Positions 10,631-20,171 of a stretch of 35,554 bases of DNA are shown piece by piece (within the stretch, counting starts at the first letter, position 1; every line of letters starts with the position of its first letter). The DNA is from Synura sp. LO234KE. Taxonomy: Eukaryota > Sar > Synurophyceae > Synurales > Mallomonadaceae. The position numbers and the translations under genes were made by a program. The stretch covers positions 1 to 35,554 of the forward strand of contig VKHC01000009.1 of assembly GCA_015143735.1 (NCBI GenBank), read 5' to 3'. The notes under the pieces were generated by a model. The model had not been told where the DNA came from, searched no databases, and saw only the letters and a list, made by a program, of their open reading frames with translations.

Positions 10631-10780
10631 CCGCGGTACGCTGCACCGCTAGAGCGGCTCACTGCGTACCGCGGCATAGCGACCACTATAGTGGAACCGC
10701 TGTAGTTACCGCTATAGCGGCGCGCTTTAGTCACCACTATGCGGCTTACCGTGTACCGCGGCACCACTTTAGCGGAGTAA
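10631..10780. repeat. Palindrome cluster 2, including nested hairpin
   Basis: CCGCGGTACGC (10631-10641) pairs with GCGTACCGCGG (10664-10674), enclosing the smaller hairpin CCGCT-AG-AGCGG (10646-10657). Next come CCACTATAGTGG (10683-10694) and CCGCTATAGCGG (10709-10720), then imperfect relatives to about 10780. The arm bases differ between neighbours yet stay complementary. Confidence 0.85.
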
Positions 10781-10853
10781 GTTTAATTTAAGTCAACATC
10801 TTGAAGTCTGTTGCCACAGTAAGTATTTGTAAGTTAAAGCGTTCTAATTTGTT

Positions 10854-11264
10854 TTGACAAGTAGTATTAGTAATTTAAAGCGTTCTACGATTCCCCGTAC
10901 CAGTTCACAAGTAAGAGGTACAAATTTACAAAGCAATTATGAATTCTTAAAAAAATTAGAATTTATTTCACCAAAAGAGACGAGAAGAAGAACTAGTAAC
11001 GACGAGGAGGATGTGGAAAAAATGAAAAAACAATGAATCTAAGGAAATCTTCCAAACTGGTTGTGGAAGCTGAAGAGAAGAATCGAAGAAGAAAATCAAG
11101 GAGGAAACGATGAGTCAATCTGTCCCTATTGCTTCGATAAATATCAAGATGGAAGAACCTATCATACATTTCGAGAAAAATTTTATCATCAGAACTCAGC
11201 ATATTGTACAAGAAATAAATCTGAAGCGGATGAGAGTAAATTAATTGTTACAAAGTATCGGTAG
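10854..11264 (+). pseudogene. Broken ORF with possible zinc-finger segment
   Basis: Two open pieces (10854-11036 and 11061-11264) lie in the same frame, separated by stop codons near 11034 and 11040. The second contains CPYC followed by spaced His residues and a Cys (YHTF, FYHQ, AYC), which could be a zinc-binding finger; the first is Arg/Lys/Glu-rich. A ~25-bp direct repeat (GTAAGTTAAAGCGTTCTA and GTAATTTAAAGCGTTCTA) lies just upstream. I do not recognise a family. It could be a degraded transposon protein or chance. Confidence 0.35.
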
Positions 11265-11982
11265 TGATGTCAAACCGTAGCAAGCATTTATCCGATAATT
11301 TTGAGCCACGCCAGGTATTCAAAACCTTAAATGCAAACTAAGCATTTAGCAGCCTTTTGGTGATGTAATTGATGAGGATGATGTGGATATGGAATCTTCA
11401 GTACCCCCAACCCAATTCGATCGTCCAAATTAAGAAAAGAACGTAATGCCCTCTATTTCATCGAATATGAAGCAAACTTGGATATAGTTGAAAGCCAAAA
11501 GTCGGAAATTACGGATAATGAAATACTCTTTATGGGCTAAATACATCGATATTTCTCAAACGTAAATTTCGTTGTTCACGGTTTATTTATCCAATATTTT
11601 ACTCAGATTATTGCCAAACAAAATATTAGTTGTTAATTTCGTTTACATCTCTCCAATCATTTTGCTCACAATATGAAATATCCAGGTCACCTAATAGTAT
11701 ATCGAGAAAAATTAGATTTCCACTTGTTTTGCCAGGTAGGCAATTTTTACGTCTGCTTCAACTCCCGCCATACACCGTAAACTTGCCGCTCCTGTACCTG
11801 ACATATATGTTTCTACATCTGTTGCATCTGCAGAGAGTCATCGCACCGTATCAGAGGAGCTCTCTGGATATAATCCAAACTTACGTAGTGTTGTAGACCC
11901 AACCTCCATTAGAGTGCTGCTCTCAACTGGCTGTCATCTCTCCATCAATACCACATTGGGCAAGAGTGGATGAGGATGGGGA
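11265..11982. other. Intergenic, no gene seen
   Basis: AT-rich with short open frames only; no supported feature. Confidence 0.4.
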
Positions 11983-12150
11983 GATACAGTGGGCGATAAA
12001 ATTGGATGTGGGAGTGTGGGTAGATATAGGGGGCGATGGGTGGGGCGGGGAGTGATGGGGAGGCATAGGGTGCGATTGGTTGGGTGGGGGAGTGATGGGG
12101 AGTTGCAGTGGGCGATGGGTGGAGCGGGAGTTATTGGGAGGCATAGGAAT
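11983..12150 (+). repeat. G-rich minisatellite, 40-bp unit
   Basis: Four imperfect units begin at 11983, 12023, 12063 and 12103 (40, 40, 40 and 38 bp), with partial units on each side. Each unit is G-rich with repeated GGGG and GGGCGATGGGTGG-like blocks. The plus strand could form G-quadruplexes. Confidence 0.8.
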
Positions 12151-12257
12151 GGTGGGCGAGGTAAGGAATAAGTGGGGTGGTGCCTGATCCGAGGTGCTGG
12201 TGCGGAAGTAATAGGAGGGAAAACTATAAATTATTTATATCAGGTAAGGAAGAACAA

Positions 12258-12273
12258 ATTGAAGATTTTATAT
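12258..12273. repeat. Target-site duplication, left, of small retroposon copy 2
   Basis: ATTGAAGATTTTATAT matches ATTGAAGAATTTATAT at 12377-12392 at 15 of 16 positions. Confidence 0.85.
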
Positions 12274-12376
12274 TTTTTTAACTGAAAACTTATAGCTTAG
12301 CAAAACATGACGGTATATAATGCTAAGCACCCATATGAGCCAGATTGGCAAATCCCACGAGGGGTATGGGCAACGG
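12274..12376 (-). mobile_element. Small structured retroposon, copy 2
   Basis: On the minus strand: a 6-nt leader, then CCCATACCCC...TATGGG, a GCTTAGCATTATATACC-like segment, TCATGTTTTGCTAAGC and a tail ending in seven As. A 16-bp target-site duplication flanks it, so the complete inserted unit is only ~103 bp. Possible folding: outer stem CCCATA/TATGGG enclosing hairpins CCC-TCGT-GGG and GCCA-ATC-TGGC. I see no open frame and recognise no known RNA family. Confidence 0.85.
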
Positions 12377-12392
12377 ATTGAAGAATTTATAT
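12377..12392. repeat. Target-site duplication, right, of small retroposon copy 2
   Basis: ATTGAAGAATTTATAT, partner of 12258-12273. Confidence 0.85.
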
Positions 12393-12973
12393 ATCGAGAG
12401 CAAAATCGATATATAAATAAATCAATAAATTTTTCTATCACCATCAGTCTAAAAATCTCTTCATGCATCCAACTATCCACAAAAGACATTACATAAAAAT
12501 GAAAAATGATGAATTCGAGAGAAATATTCCAATTCAATACAACGCTATATTTTTCTTTCTCCCCACCTATCGGGAAGATTTACGAAATTATGATCTGAGG
12601 CAGATAAACAAATCTCATTACGCAGATAAACAAATCTATTGATACGCTTACAAATTAAAAAAATCGTACTTTAGATTTCAAGTCAGCTAATCAATATATT
12701 TGTTAATGCACAAGCTTAAGTACACGAAACAATTTGGACATTCTATTACCATTCTCACTCTCTCCAATCAATAACCAGAGTTACTTAAGTTTTCAAACAA
12801 AAAAATTAGTGATATTTATTATGGTAAGCTGTAGCTCGATAAATTACAATATCAATTCATATCTAACCTCTAAAAGGTGAAATTTTCTTGACTCAAATGA
12901 TCATCGCAGTCAATTATCGATTTCATTCGTATCTACGAATACATGCATAATGAAAGTCACATCTTTGCCACCA
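12393..12973. other. Intergenic, AT-rich, no gene seen
   Basis: AT-rich sequence between the small retroposon and repeat module A copy 2. It contains only low-complexity open frames. Confidence 0.4.
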
Positions 12974-13531
12974 CTTGAATTCAATCATAATTTCATGCGA
13001 AACAGAATACATGAAAGCTTATAGGCTGTTTACTGGTAAGTCTGAAAAATAAAACTTACTAAATCGTCTTCTGTAATGTTAACAAGAATTCTAGGCTAAT
13101 CTCAGGTGCACAACTAGTGAATCTATTGAATACAGTATACATGATGAGCTGGTAAGTGCTTGTGCTATTAATTCATTGGGCAGGACCAAATGTCCAGCTA
13201 ACCTTTGTTTTTACTGTAAGCTGTGCTTAGAGCTTCAAATCTTGTTCTTGTGACAATTTTTTTACTGAGTAAATAAAGCATTTCTTTAGAATAAATGTGG
13301 TACTATGACTAAACTCAACATAAGTTAATATTCAAGCATTTCAATAGCTCAATTTACTTTGGATGCGTTCCTACTGAGGAATAGCTACTGTAGCCACCGC
13401 TGTAGCGGAACAACTGTCGTAGCAACCACTACTGTGGTAGCAACCGCTTTAGTGGACCGCTATAAGCGCGGTTTTTAAGCGGTTCGCGTGCAGCGGAACA
13501 TTTTCGTGCGTACGTACACCCGCTATAGCGG
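12974..13531 (-). repeat. Dispersed repeat module A, copy 2 (inverted)
   Basis: Reverse complement aligns to 726-1274 with many substitutions. Its palindrome-rich end, with CGTGCGTACGTACACCCGC, is at 13500-13531, corresponding to 726-760 of the first copy. No coding content is seen. Confidence 0.75.
13397..13531. repeat. Palindrome cluster 3
   Basis: CCGCTGTAGCGG (13397-13408) and CCGCTATAGCGG (13520-13531) bracket related imperfect elements such as ACCACTACTGTGGT and ACCGCTATAAGCGCGG. It forms the edge between module A copy 2 and unique DNA before LINE-like copy 2. Confidence 0.8.
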
Positions 13532-13684
13532 ATGGTGAAATTATACACCGATGGTCCGAATACCATCACCGGTCGAACAGTGTGACCACCTCCCAGAGTG
13601 ACTTGCTCCTACTTCCTCGTTTCAACGACGTACTTCCCTTCCCGAACGAGGATATCTCACCTCCTCGTCCAGTGTCGGAAGTCT

Positions 13685-13699
13685 AACTACTGCTGCGTA
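13685..13699. repeat. Target-site duplication, left, of LINE-like copy 2
   Basis: AACTACTGCTGCGTA is exactly repeated at 15769-15783. Confidence 0.8.
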
Positions 13700-14138
13700 G
13701 TTTTAAAAGCGTGCTTTGTGCGACAGCGCCAAAACATATCTAGTATTTTACTACTCGGCTTCTGAGTAGTTTTGCCACAGAATTTGCCTAAAAGCCTCTA
13801 TATACACGTTATCTTAGCCTTCAAAAGCGCTGGCGACGCTGCTCCAGCGCTTATAGCGAAAGCTGCAAAATGGAAAATCGCGAGCACCAAAACCGGTTTC
13901 TCCAACCTATCCAAGATTGTCAAGGAAAAAGAATTTCACGGGTATTCCTTAAGGCGAAGGTGATCCAGGCCTCCAGCCAACTCAATCCTGACAGAGATTA
14001 AATTTTGAATTTTTCTGGACAACAGCTCCCGATTTCGAAATTTGGCCAAGACAATCGTCCGAAAATATTTAGATTTGGAGCACACCAGGAACTCACTCCA
14101 ACTCTTAATATTTCGCAAGATCGCGCTGGCGAAAACCC

Positions 14139-14196
14139 TGCGCTATTGCATTTCTCAACTTTCACCTCGTTTGGTATTCCTTTTTGCAATAGCGCA
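14139..14196. repeat. 12-bp inverted repeat (hairpin)
   Basis: TGCGCTATTGCA (14139-14150) pairs with TGCAATAGCGCA (14185-14196) across a 34-nt loop, inside LINE-like copy 2. Its role is unknown. Confidence 0.6.
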
Positions 14197-15179
14197 CTCC
14201 CGCTGTCAATCCTGTTCCAATCCTCTTCCGATTTGGAGGGGACAATTCCACACATTAACCTCAAGTTAACATATTTACCCCTGCATATCAACGGGAAAAT
14301 ATGGGCCTTGCTCCACTTTCATTTCCTGGTAATAGTGGAAGCGCCGATGCTGTCGCGATTCCGTACGGTGAGGAACCTACCACAGCTATGAACTCAAGTT
14401 CCAATCTCGGGGGGAATCCTGGCCTCGCTCACATTCAATACCCTAGTGCTGGGGACAGCGAAGATGATACTACTGACTGCGCACCCCCCGTCCTGGAGAA
14501 GCTCTCGTGCCTTCTAAAACTACCATATGTCCTATTTACAGCGTAAGCACTCCAACATCTGGAGCGCTCATCTCATGGACCTAAGACTAGCCGAACAGCA
14601 ATATTGCCTCCATTCGCATATCTCGCCAACAAGCAATTCTCTGCCAGACTACACTACGGGACTCAGGAGTCATTCATCTCCCGAGCAAACTCCTTAACCT
14701 TCTTCAGATCCAAGGCTTTGCTCCACTCGGCTTCTCCCAACAATATGAGACCCAACAAGATACTCCTGAAAAAGTCTAGCCTGGTGCTGTAACTTCCTCT
14801 TCCGGGTGGAGGCGACGCAGCGGGACCTCCAAGCCGAGTGGACCAGTGTGGAGGTCCGAGTCTGTTCAGCGTCTCTTCTCAGTGCCATAAGGCAGACACG
14901 CCTGCCGACTATATTCCAGACGACCATGTCCCTCAACGCGCCATGGAAGTCAATTCTTCAAGAAATCGCTTTAGATCCAGAGGAGTACTCTCTGGAAGAG
15001 GCCGTCAAGTGGACTAAAACCCGAAGTGTCTTCAAAGGCAAGAACGTCGCGCGCTTGTTTTTGCAGCGGGAGGATACGCAGGCCCCACACGAGGAGAGCG
15101 TAAAGGGGCACGACACCCTGGCAAACATGCTGTTTTCTCTGAACTCGTCCTGTCCCTGTCTCACGAGATGCACGACTTT

Positions 15180-15700
15180 CCGGGCCGGAGCGGGACCAGC
15201 TTACAGCCCCCTGTTGGGCACACGAGGAGGGGCCGGAGCACCGGAGCACCAGCGGAGTAAAGCCGCCTCCAGACCGCGTGCCCCCTCCCCTCGAGTTGTT
15301 TCTTGCCCAACTTGCGGTGCCGGTCAGATGCGCGATTCGGAGCTTTTCGTCTTATCTGCCTTCCTGGTCTCGGTCGATGTGGTGGCCTGCATTTTTGCGT
15401 CGTGCATTCCAAGTGTTATGCCGTGCCCCACGTAGTACCCTTGCTGCCACTCCTGGCGTTAGTAGCATTTCGTTTCCGCTTCGCTACAAAGTCATGACCT
15501 CCCTCTGCTGTGGTCCTTTAGTAGGAAGTTCTTCCCCCGGGGGTAGTACGCGCGTTCCCTTCTACCTAATTGGGGACGTTGTGGGGGGGGGGGGGCTGAT
15601 ATCTTGCTCCGGGTGTAGGCACCCGGAGCTCCCCACTCGGTCACGGGAGTTGCCAGTGGGTTCATGGGGAGTGGTTTTTTGGTAGGGGGTGCAACTCTTG
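15180..15700 (+). repeat. 3' region of LINE-like copy 2, direct repeat of 4740-5260
   Basis: Shares TCGGTCGATGTGGTGGCCTG-like, CTTCCCCCGGGGG and GGTCACGGGAGTTGCCA blocks with the first copy, in the same order and spacing. Confidence 0.65.
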
Positions 15701-15768
15701 TTTCCTCACCGTTGGGTAATCCCTTTGCCTATTCACCTCACCGCAATTAACTATAAGATTTTCGGGAA

Positions 15769-15783
15769 AACTACTGCTGCGTA
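15769..15783. repeat. Target-site duplication, right, of LINE-like copy 2
   Basis: AACTACTGCTGCGTA, identical to 13685-13699. Its first bases merge with the element's terminal As. Confidence 0.8.
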
Positions 15784-16927
15784 CGCTGCGCCCCACTACT
15801 AACCTCGACGAGCGCTAGATAATTTAAAATATAAGTGACAAATGGATGTTTCATTTTCATAAAAGCTAATCCTACTAGCAAAACGAGAGAAGCAGGAGCT
15901 AAAGGCTCGTTTGTTCCTGGTTGTATGTAATTCACAATTTTGTGGTCAGTATGATTGAGCTTTAAATTGCTTGGATTAGTTCACTCGAAATCCCCAGGAT
16001 CTATAATTATTTCGGTACAAAAGCACAAAAGTAGCGCAAAATATGTCGACTGAAGCGAAAATACCTGTTACCGTGTTCATATAACATATCCATATTTAAA
16101 CGATAAGATAATTTATTGCATCAACATTAGTGGTATTTTTAACATATAACCGGAGAATACTATGCAGACGAGTAAAATAATAATCTTGACCCCCTGTGAT
16201 AGACATCGCCTTATTTCTCCTCCTCTCCACTCGTACATATAAAGTCAGCAGATGAGTTTTAATACCCCCATCTTGAAGCAGTATTAATTCTTACCTTATG
16301 GTCATTGGTTTCACTTGTGTAGAAAGAGTGTTGAAGTTGGAACCATTAAGGCTTCAGGCCATATGAGATACGGGGGATCATGAATATTCTTCTCTGGCAC
16401 TAATAAAACGATACACGGAGCATAGAAAGATAGATACTTACAAGACTTCACGACAACGCATAATCAAGATAAACGAATTAAAAAGAATTCTATTCTTAAA
16501 ATATGACAAAACACTTGGGATTGATAACTAATATCAACTAAGCCGGGAGAGTTAACTGAGGAGCAAATATTGGATAATAAACCTAACGTTTAAACTTTGA
16601 ATCTAAGTTAGTAAACTCATATGAGTATATAATATGAATTAAAATTTAATATAACTTTCCGTCTAGCATTGTTGTACATTCGTTAAAATCCAAATCGATC
16701 GAAAATGAATTATATATGATGTTATAAAGCAAAAATATAATTTCTATGATAGGCAAAACAAGAAAAACATATTGTTAACATATGTGGATCTGCACCTTTT
16801 GTCTCATCTTCAAGCTGCAAAATGTCAGAAACTTAAGGAAAGCTGATGTGTTTTAGTTTGACTTCATGTTGAGTTAGAAAACTACGCGATACGATCAGGG
16901 GGCACATTTGAGTGAGAACTCTGGATT
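15784..16927. other. Upstream region of the 658-aa gene
   Basis: AT-rich, no supported gene. The last ~370 bp are part of the segmental duplication and match sequence upstream of the pseudogene at 5943. Core promoter elements could not be fixed with confidence. Confidence 0.5.
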
Positions 16928-19230
16928 ATGTCAGAATTGCATTTCATTGAAAGAGTCCAGCTTTCGCTCCAACAATGTCTCGACACCAACAATCCTGAGA
17001 TGGTTCGCTTATCAATACTTCAATTGAAAGAATCCATCGAAATTATTAAATCAAGGACAGAGATAGCTCGAGGTTCAATAACGGAAAGGTTGTATAACTC
17101 TGTAAATGCGCTTATTGATTCTGGTCATGTCGTTGACGAAGACATTTTGACTTATGCGAACGAAGTGGTCAAGTACTTATCTATATACCTACTTGGATCA
17201 AAACACTGTAATGCGCTAGTGACTTCCTCCATAGAGCCTAGATCGCCGCTGGTTCCCGATACACCACCTACTACAGATACTATTTTGTGTGAAGTTCCAG
17301 CGAGAGTCCAAGTAGATATCCAACCTGGAGTAGTGAATGTACTTAAGATTAAAAGGAATATTCTAGAGGGGTCATTGATCAGAACTTTTGAAGTTTCAGA
17401 AATGGGGGATTCAGAGCAATTTCACTTATCTTCTAACCCAGTCTACCAGAGTCATATCGATTCCGTTAATTCTGAGACAGCGAGCGTATGCAGTGGCACA
17501 GACGACAAGAATGATATCGAAACGAATATGACTTCGAATTTGCTCCAACTCTTTGGCAAAGCTGATGTGGTTCCCTTGGTTGAGCACTCTTTGAAATGGG
17601 ATCGTCCTAGTCGACATGGTCTCTCTAACAGCGCTCCAATTGTACCCGACATGTTTCGCGACCTCACTCTCCGATCGTTTATATTTCTGGTGAATCAGCG
17701 ACTTGACGAACTGAGAACAGTTATGGCAGTCAAGGCGAAGGGGCGAAATTCTCGCAAAAGTCGTCGTTCATCAGAGCAGATATATGACCCGGATAGAGGT
17801 ACACGAATCCGTAATATTTTGAATTCCATTATCAACTGCATCAAAAATTTGCAAGATACTCTTTTCGGTCCTAATGTAACTATGGACGATACAGAACATG
17901 AGGAATCGGAGCTACTTCATTTGGTCTGCATAATTGCTGAGCTAGCGGCAGCGGATGACGGCAAACTTGACGACGATCAAATATGGGAAACCATCACGAC
18001 AATAAATGAGTACGTAACCGATCTCGAGGCTGAGCTTCCGTGGGATGCCGAGGATATAAGAAGACCCATGTCCAAGAATTTAGAAGAGGTTTTAGGTCGT
18101 TCCGCAAACTCGAATAAGGACGATCTGTTGTATATAAAGATTGGCGGTTATCACGGTATAGGTACTGGGACTCTTGGAATGGATTGGCAAGCGCCTGCTG
18201 CCCCAGGATTGGATAACAGTCCCGCTCTAATAACCTATGTGGAGGACTTCTCCTCTCTCATGTCATCCTACGTTTCTAGGAATACGAGCCGGAAAGGTAG
18301 TGTGGACTTGTCGAATAAATACGAAGACTTTGAGGACGCCGCTGTCAGTGCTTTGGCCGTATTTGATCCTTGCACTGACAGCGATATTTTCCCCATCATA
18401 GACTCGCACTCTGACCGGTCCTCGTGGAATAACAAGATGGACGAAGCCAATCCCTATCCATCAAGCGTTGATGCGACTTCATCACTGGATGAATTTCAAA
18501 CTTCTCACGATTCAACAGCGAAAAGGCCTGGTGGGTATAACCCAATCTCTGGCAATGTGCATTTCCCTCCTATTAAAGGTGCGTGTAGCGGAGGATTTGG
18601 AAAGTCGAATGAATCTTCAGTACGCTCTGAATCGATGAACAACTCGCAGTTTTCTTCCCAGATGAAGTCTTGTATTCATCACCAGATATCTGTTGACAGG
18701 ACTCATTTGGGAAGTGATCAGAGCGCTGATAGTATGGCTCTAAGCAATCCTTTACATAAAAGCAGTGCCGCGTTACCGTCCTCCACAGCAACGGCTCCTC
18801 CACTAGTGAGTACAAGTAAAGAGACAGCGTTTACACCTCAACGACCTTTGATGGAGGCACCCACGCTCCAGAGCCCGCGGGCTCGCAACTTCAAGAGAGG
18901 CTAACTGTGCATATCGTTACAACTGCAAAAGGGTATTTAAATATCATTTAGTTTGGTAAATTTGGAAGGCTGGAGCACGCATTGTATAAATGGATGCAGT
19001 AGTTTGACACTTCAACTCGTAAAGAAATATTCGACACTACTTGCATCCTACACTCTAGCCATTCCGTTAGTTGAAGTTGTAAAGTCACTAGTCATCGAGC
19101 GAATCGTTTTGTGATCATGACTATTTACGCATCTGATACATATTCGATCGTCGTCGATTAGAGGACAATTTTTTTAGAACAGTCTGTGTGAAAGCATGCT
19201 GATTGATGTCAAGTGATTCTGCGAGGAGTG
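16560..19230 (+). repeat. Segmental duplication, intact copy
   Basis: Same-orientation partner of 5590-8200, containing the intact 658-aa gene with ~370 bp of upstream and ~330 bp of downstream homology. Confidence 0.85.
16928..18904 (+). CDS. Unrecognised 658-aa acidic, Ser-rich protein
   Basis: Single uninterrupted frame from ATG 16928 to TAA 18902-18904. I do not recognise the family. Residues 1-90 look helical and well ordered (MSELHFIERVQLSLQQ...). Around residues 198-235 comes LFGKADVVPLVEHSLKWDRP, the most constrained stretch, since it is also preserved in the decayed duplicate. A short basic patch (KAKGRNSRKSRRSS, ~270-285) could be a nuclear localisation signal. Residues ~315-375 are acidic and helical and end in ELPWDAEDIRR. 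From ~480 to the end it is Ser/Thr/Pro/Asn-rich and probably disordered. There is no signal peptide or membrane segment, so it is likely intracellular. It lies convergent to the hydroxylase gene. The start is supported because the pseudogene aligns from the same ATG. Confidence 0.88.
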   Translation: MSELHFIERVQLSLQQCLDTNNPEMVRLSILQLKESIEIIKSRTEIARGSITERLYNSVNALIDSGHVVDEDILTYANEVVKYLSIYLLGSKHCNALVTSSIEPRSPLVPDTPPTTDTILCEVPARVQVDIQPGVVNVLKIKRNILEGSLIRTFEVSEMGDSEQFHLSSNPVYQSHIDSVNSETASVCSGTDDKNDIETNMTSNLLQLFGKADVVPLVEHSLKWDRPSRHGLSNSAPIVPDMFRDLTLRSFIFLVNQRLDELRTVMAVKAKGRNSRKSRRSSEQIYDPDRGTRIRNILNSIINCIKNLQDTLFGPNVTMDDTEHEESELLHLVCIIAELAAADDGKLDDDQIWETITTINEYVTDLEAELPWDAEDIRRPMSKNLEEVLGRSANSNKDDLLYIKIGGYHGIGTGTLGMDWQAPAAPGLDNSPALITYVEDFSSLMSSYVSRNTSRKGSVDLSNKYEDFEDAAVSALAVFDPCTDSDIFPIIDSHSDRSSWNNKMDEANPYPSSVDATSSLDEFQTSHDSTAKRPGGYNPISGNVHFPPIKGACSGGFGKSNESSVRSESMNNSQFSSQMKSCIHHQISVDRTHLGSDQSADSMALSNPLHKSSAALPSSTATAPPLVSTSKETAFTPQRPLMEAPTLQSPRARNFKRG

Positions 19231-20171
19231 TGTGTTTCGTGGCAATGGAAGATGAACACCGAGAGGAGGACGCGTTACACCGTGGCTGTCTATGAGGATG
19301 AATAGAGTGAGAAGCGTTTGGAAGATAGTATCACATTTGTGAAACATAAGCTCGGGGTAGTAATTGTTATTCAACTGATCGGATTATTGCACACTGAGAA
19401 TTCGTCGGATAAATAATTTATAACTTCTCGATATTTTACATTCTTTTTAGCTGTTTTTCTCCCCTCCTCCATTGCTGATATAAAATCGGACATAGCTGCC
19501 TGTTTACTACGAGAGTTCCTAATCGGACTCTTTTCTTTCTTAGAATCGACTCATTCACCATACACGTCTCCTGTCCCGACAAAATTCTTGTTGTAACATC
19601 ACCAAGAAATACGTGATCATCTGTCTTCTCCTCTCATAGACAGAGCAACTAGGGCTACTCTAGATTAGAGCACCGCATAGTATAAGGATTACTCTTGCAT
19701 CCTCACAAGTAGGAGGAGGAGCCGACTATATTGTTGCTCAGTTATCCAATTAAACTCAAGTAATTTCAAAATCACATTGGCAGGCCTGCTGCTATTTCAG
19801 CATTGGGAAGATGGTAGAACTAAGCTACTATACCAACAAGGGCTGGCTGAACACCATCCTACCGAATGCGTTGATTGTCGCCCCGCTGCTGCCACTATCT
19901 CCACAAGAGAGGAGGACTGGTGCACAAGGTCAGGAGTCATATAGCAACGGACTGAGACTCTTTAGTTCCAAAGCAGGCATCGCATATGAAAGTACTTAGT
20001 ACAGGATGAAGCGATGCTTTTTCTACTATCAAAACCAAACCAAATCTACAGTTCAGCACATCCTTTACAAGTAAAATATCTTAACGTAAAATAGTATATG
20101 GAATCAAAGTGAGAAAGATTGTATACAGGAGGGGGATATGCAAGGGCAGGTCGGGGGGGGACGAATCTGCG
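18905..20171. other. Convergent intergenic region
   Basis: Lies between the ends of the 658-aa gene (+) and the hydroxylase gene (-). The first ~330 bp are duplicated flank; the rest has no supported gene. An open frame at 19811-19999 is short and unsupported. Confidence 0.5.

Larger units (their letters stand above)
13700..15768 (+). mobile_element. LINE-like retroelement, copy 2 (internally deleted or decayed)
   Basis: An exact 15-bp target-site duplication bounds 2069 bp. The first ~190 bp match the start of copy 1 (GTTTTAAAAGCGTG..., CCAAAACATATC, TTTTACTACTCGGCTTCTG), and 15180-15700 matches 4740-5260, so the copies share both ends. The interior is shorter than in copy 1. The longest frame (14806-15435, ~209 codons) includes a CPTCGAGQ motif near its end but no recognised RT or endonuclease domain. 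A 12-bp inverted repeat (14139-14150 with 14185-14196) and a long G run near 15584 are present. Related to a non-LTR element by its ends; not itself able to move as seen. Confidence 0.65.

Noticed and set aside
13532-13560. A KLYTDG peptide after palindrome cluster 3, resembling an RNase H start
   Set aside because: Only about 15 residues before a stop, no second motif nearby; the similar YYTDD at 1407 is also isolated. Likely chance.
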